Part shown: piece after piece, positions 4,636-6,851 of the stretch
Numbering within the stretch: position 1 is the stretch's first letter
Layout of the letters: each line of letters opens with the position of its first letter
Assembly (NCBI GenBank): GCA_002430755.1
Contig: DJCX01000082.1
Location: 1 to 6,851, forward strand
Length of the DNA: 6,851 nt
Source of the DNA: Flavobacteriales bacterium UBA5939
GTDB lineage: Bacteria; Bacteroidota; Bacteroidia; Flavobacteriales; Schleiferiaceae
Reading direction: 5' to 3'
Position numbers and translations under genes: made by a program
Notes under the pieces: model-generated
Databases searched by the model: none
The model's input: only the letters and a program-made list of their open reading frames with translations
What the model was told of the DNA's origin: nothing

Positions 4636-6851
4636 ATGGAAGAAAATTTTAGCCCAAGAGTCCGCGACGTAATCACCTACAGCAAGGAAGAAGCATTGCG
4701 TTTAGGACACGATTATATTGGCACAGAACACTTGCTTTTAGGGATTCTCCGTGATGGAGAAGGAACAGCTGTGGCCATTTTAAGGGATTTAGGACTGGAT
4801 TTAAGCAACGTTCGCAACAAAGTTGAGGGTATCGCTGCACCTTATGCAACGAACGCTCCAGGAACGGGAAAAAACCTACCACTTACCCGACAGGCAGAAA
4901 AAGCCTTGAAGACCACATTCTTAGAAGCGAAGCTGTTTCAGAGCCCGGTGATAAGAACGCCTCATTTGCTCCTATGCATTCTACGCAATGACAATGACCC
5001 TATTAGTGCTGTAATGGCTCAAATGGGTGCTTCTTATGATGCTGTTAAAGGAGAATACCAAAACAATCATTTAGAAAATGAGCTCCCCTCCACTTCTGCC
5101 TCGCCTTCCATGAGCTATGATGATGGTGGTGAATTGGAAGAAAGCGAGCCTTCACGCAGAAGTTCCTCAGGCGCTTCTTCCCAGCAGGGCAGAAAAGAGA
5201 AATCAAAAACTCCTGTTCTAGATAACTTCGGTAAGGATCTTACAAAGGCTGCCGAGCAAAACAGACTGGATCCGGTAGTCGGGCGTTCGAAAGAAATTGA
5301 GCGTGTAAGCCAAATTTTAAGTCGCCGTAAGAAAAACAACCCCTTGTTAATTGGAGAACCTGGTGTGGGTAAAAGCGCTATTGCTGAAGGCTTAGCACTT
5401 CGAATAGTCAATAAAGAGGTGAGTCGCGTTTTATTTGATAAACGCGTTGTTAGTCTTGACCTAGCTTCTTTGGTAGCGGGAACTAAGTATCGTGGCCAAT
5501 TCGAGGAACGCATGAAAGCGTTGATGAATGAATTGGAAAAGAACGACGACATCATCCTTTTCATTGATGAGTTACATACTATTGTTGGTGCGGGTGGAGC
5601 TACTGGATCGTTGGATGCTTCGAACATGTTCAAACCAGCTTTGGCTCGTGGTGAAATCCAATGTATCGGTGCCACTACCCTAGACGAGTACCGTCAATTT
5701 ATTGAGAAGGATGGTGCTCTTGAGCGTAGATTTCAAAAAGTGACAGTAGACCCTACTTCGCCGGAAGAAACCGTTCAGATTCTAAATAACATTAAGGATA
5801 AATACGAGGAGCATCACAATGTTCTTTATACACCCGAGGCCATTCAGGCTTGTGTGAAGCTCACGCAGCGTTATATCGCAGATCGTTTCTTACCGGACAA
5901 GGCTATTGATGCTTTGGACGAGGCTGGCTCACGAGTCCATATTTCTAACATTGAGGTGCCTACCAAGATTACCAAGCTTGAAGAGGAACTCGATAAGATT
6001 AAGGAAGAAAAAGTACGTGTGGTTAAATCACAACGCTACGAAGAGGCTGCCAAGCTCAGAGACGACGAAAAGAACGTACAAGCGCTTCTAGATAACGCAC
6101 GTATTGAATGGGAAGACAGCCTAAAATTGAACAAAAAGACGGTTGATGAAGAACAAGTAGCAGAGGTTGTTGCTATGATGACCGGTGTGCCAGTGCAGCG
6201 TGTAGCGGCCCAAGAGATGGATCGCCTTGCTGAAATGGAGGATTTGCTCAAGGCCAGTGTTATAGGTCAAGATGAGGCTGTCAAAAAGATTGTTAGAGCT
6301 ATTCAGCGTAACAGAGCGGGACTTAAAGACCCCAAGAAACCCATTGGATCCTTCATTTTCTTAGGACCTACCGGTGTTGGAAAAACACAATTGGCGAAAA
6401 AATTGACCGAATTACTCTTCGATAATGAAGACAATATGATTCGCATAGATATGAGCGAATACATGGAAAAGTTCGCAATATCACGTCTTGTAGGTGCCCC
6501 TCCAGGATATGTTGGGTATGAGGAAGGTGGCCAATTGACTGAGCGCGTTCGACGTAAACCCTATTCTGTCATTTTGCTCGATGAAATCGAAAAGGCACAC
6601 CCAGATGTGTTCAACCTACTTCTTCAAGCCTTAGATGACGGTCAGATTACAGACAGTTTAGGTCGTAAAGTTGATTTCAAGAACACCATCATTATCATGA
6701 CCTCCAACCTTGGTTCTCGTCAGTTGAAAGACTTTGGCACAGGTGTTGGTTTTGGCACAACGGCAAGAGATCAAAACAAACAAGATTTGGAGAAAGGTGT
6801 GATACAAAGTGCCTTGAAAAAGGCTTTTGCTCCGGAATTCTTGAATCGTAT
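4636..6851 (+). CDS. clpC: ATP-dependent Clp protease ATP-binding subunit ClpC, partial at 3' side
   Basis: 738 codons are open from the ATG at 4636 to the window edge; about 110 more residues are expected. ClpC is a cytoplasmic class I AAA+ unfoldase whose hexamer threads proteins into ClpP. Domains: Clp_N, two repeats, ~1-140 (MEENFSPRVRDVI; GTEHLLLGIL at 29-38); a Ser- and charge-rich linker, ~141-190; AAA-1 with Walker A GEPGVGKS (240-247), pore loop GTKYRG (282-287), Walker B Asp311-Glu312 and arginine finger region LERRF (362-366); a short middle coiled coil with a UVR-like motif QRYEEAAKLRD (466-476); AAA-2 with Walker A GPTGVGKT (577-584), pore loop GYVGY (624-628), Walker B Asp649-Glu650 and sensor-1 Asn691. 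The VGF tripeptide at 704-706 is the ClpP-docking loop, so it should work with ClpP, unlike ClpB. The short middle domain also argues against ClpB. No CIRCE or CtsR operator is seen upstream, and no Shine-Dalgarno. It is divergent from gyrA. Confidence 0.96.
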   Translation, partial: MEENFSPRVRDVITYSKEEALRLGHDYIGTEHLLLGILRDGEGTAVAILRDLGLDLSNVRNKVEGIAAPYATNAPGTGKNLPLTRQAEKALKTTFLEAKLFQSPVIRTPHLLLCILRNDNDPISAVMAQMGASYDAVKGEYQNNHLENELPSTSASPSMSYDDGGELEESEPSRRSSSGASSQQGRKEKSKTPVLDNFGKDLTKAAEQNRLDPVVGRSKEIERVSQILSRRKKNNPLLIGEPGVGKSAIAEGLALRIVNKEVSRVLFDKRVVSLDLASLVAGTKYRGQFEERMKALMNELEKNDDIILFIDELHTIVGAGGATGSLDASNMFKPALARGEIQCIGATTLDEYRQFIEKDGALERRFQKVTVDPTSPEETVQILNNIKDKYEEHHNVLYTPEAIQACVKLTQRYIADRFLPDKAIDALDEAGSRVHISNIEVPTKITKLEEELDKIKEEKVRVVKSQRYEEAAKLRDDEKNVQALLDNARIEWEDSLKLNKKTVDEEQVAEVVAMMTGVPVQRVAAQEMDRLAEMEDLLKASVIGQDEAVKKIVRAIQRNRAGLKDPKKPIGSFIFLGPTGVGKTQLAKKLTELLFDNEDNMIRIDMSEYMEKFAISRLVGAPPGYVGYEEGGQLTERVRRKPYSVILLDEIEKAHPDVFNLLLQALDDGQITDSLGRKVDFKNTIIIMTSNLGSRQLKDFGTGVGFGTTARDQNKQDLEKGVIQSALKKAFAPEFLNR

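Noticed and set aside
4834..5220. Possible frameshift or stop in clpC, since the N-terminal part is followed by a Ser-rich stretch
   Set aside because: Codon-by-codon reading from 4636 to 6850 shows one uninterrupted frame. The Ser-rich segment is an interdomain linker.
5115..5675. 186-codon open frame on the minus strand inside clpC
   Set aside because: It lies wholly within a well-conserved clpC reading frame (Walker A, Walker B and pore-loop motifs on the + strand). Its translation is Ser/Arg/Leu-rich with no recognisable domain and no promoter.
1..6851. Mobile element, defence system or CRISPR array
   Set aside because: No transposase, integrase, toxin, nuclease or spaced repeat array is seen. 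All four genes are recognisable chromosomal families with even composition.

Overview
The window is a chromosomal housekeeping segment from a member of the Bacteroidota, most likely the order Flavobacteriales. Four things point there. GyrA and ClpC read like flavobacterial proteins. Candidate promoters carry the Bacteroidota -7 element TAnnTTTG. None of the three visible start codons has a convincing Shine-Dalgarno sequence. The arrangement TPR protein <- gyrA, divergent from clpC, is one I recall from flavobacterial genomes. Base composition looks even across the window (mid-40s % GC by eye). I see no insertion sequence, phage gene, integrase, tRNA, rRNA or CRISPR array.

Layout from left to right: (1) the last 106 codons of a DnaE-family DNA polymerase III alpha subunit, + strand, cut by the window edge; (2) a 148-bp convergent gap holding a clear intrinsic terminator that serves the minus-strand gene; (3) a complete secreted TPR-repeat protein of 436 aa, minus strand; (4) a 73-bp gap with a good Bacteroidota-type promoter for that gene; (5) a complete gyrA of 848 aa, minus strand; (6) a 235-bp divergent control region with a candidate gyrA promoter, a small GC hairpin in the gyrA leader, an inverted repeat over the expected -33 region, one perfect DnaA box and a 10-bp-phased direct repeat just before clpC; (7) the first 738 codons of clpC, + strand, open at the right edge.

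GyrA (with GyrB, not in the window) keeps the chromosome negatively supercoiled. ClpC is an AAA+ unfoldase that feeds proteins to ClpP. The DnaE-like polymerase belongs to replication or repair. The TPR protein is exported and has no assigned function. gyrA and the TPR gene lie in the same direction. The TPR gene has its own promoter and terminator, so it can be transcribed alone, although read-through from gyrA is possible because I see no strong terminator between them.

I found no convincing undescribed system. The observations worth a second look are regulatory details of the two intergenic regions and a few sequence variations in GyrA and ClpC, most of which are probably lineage-typical.
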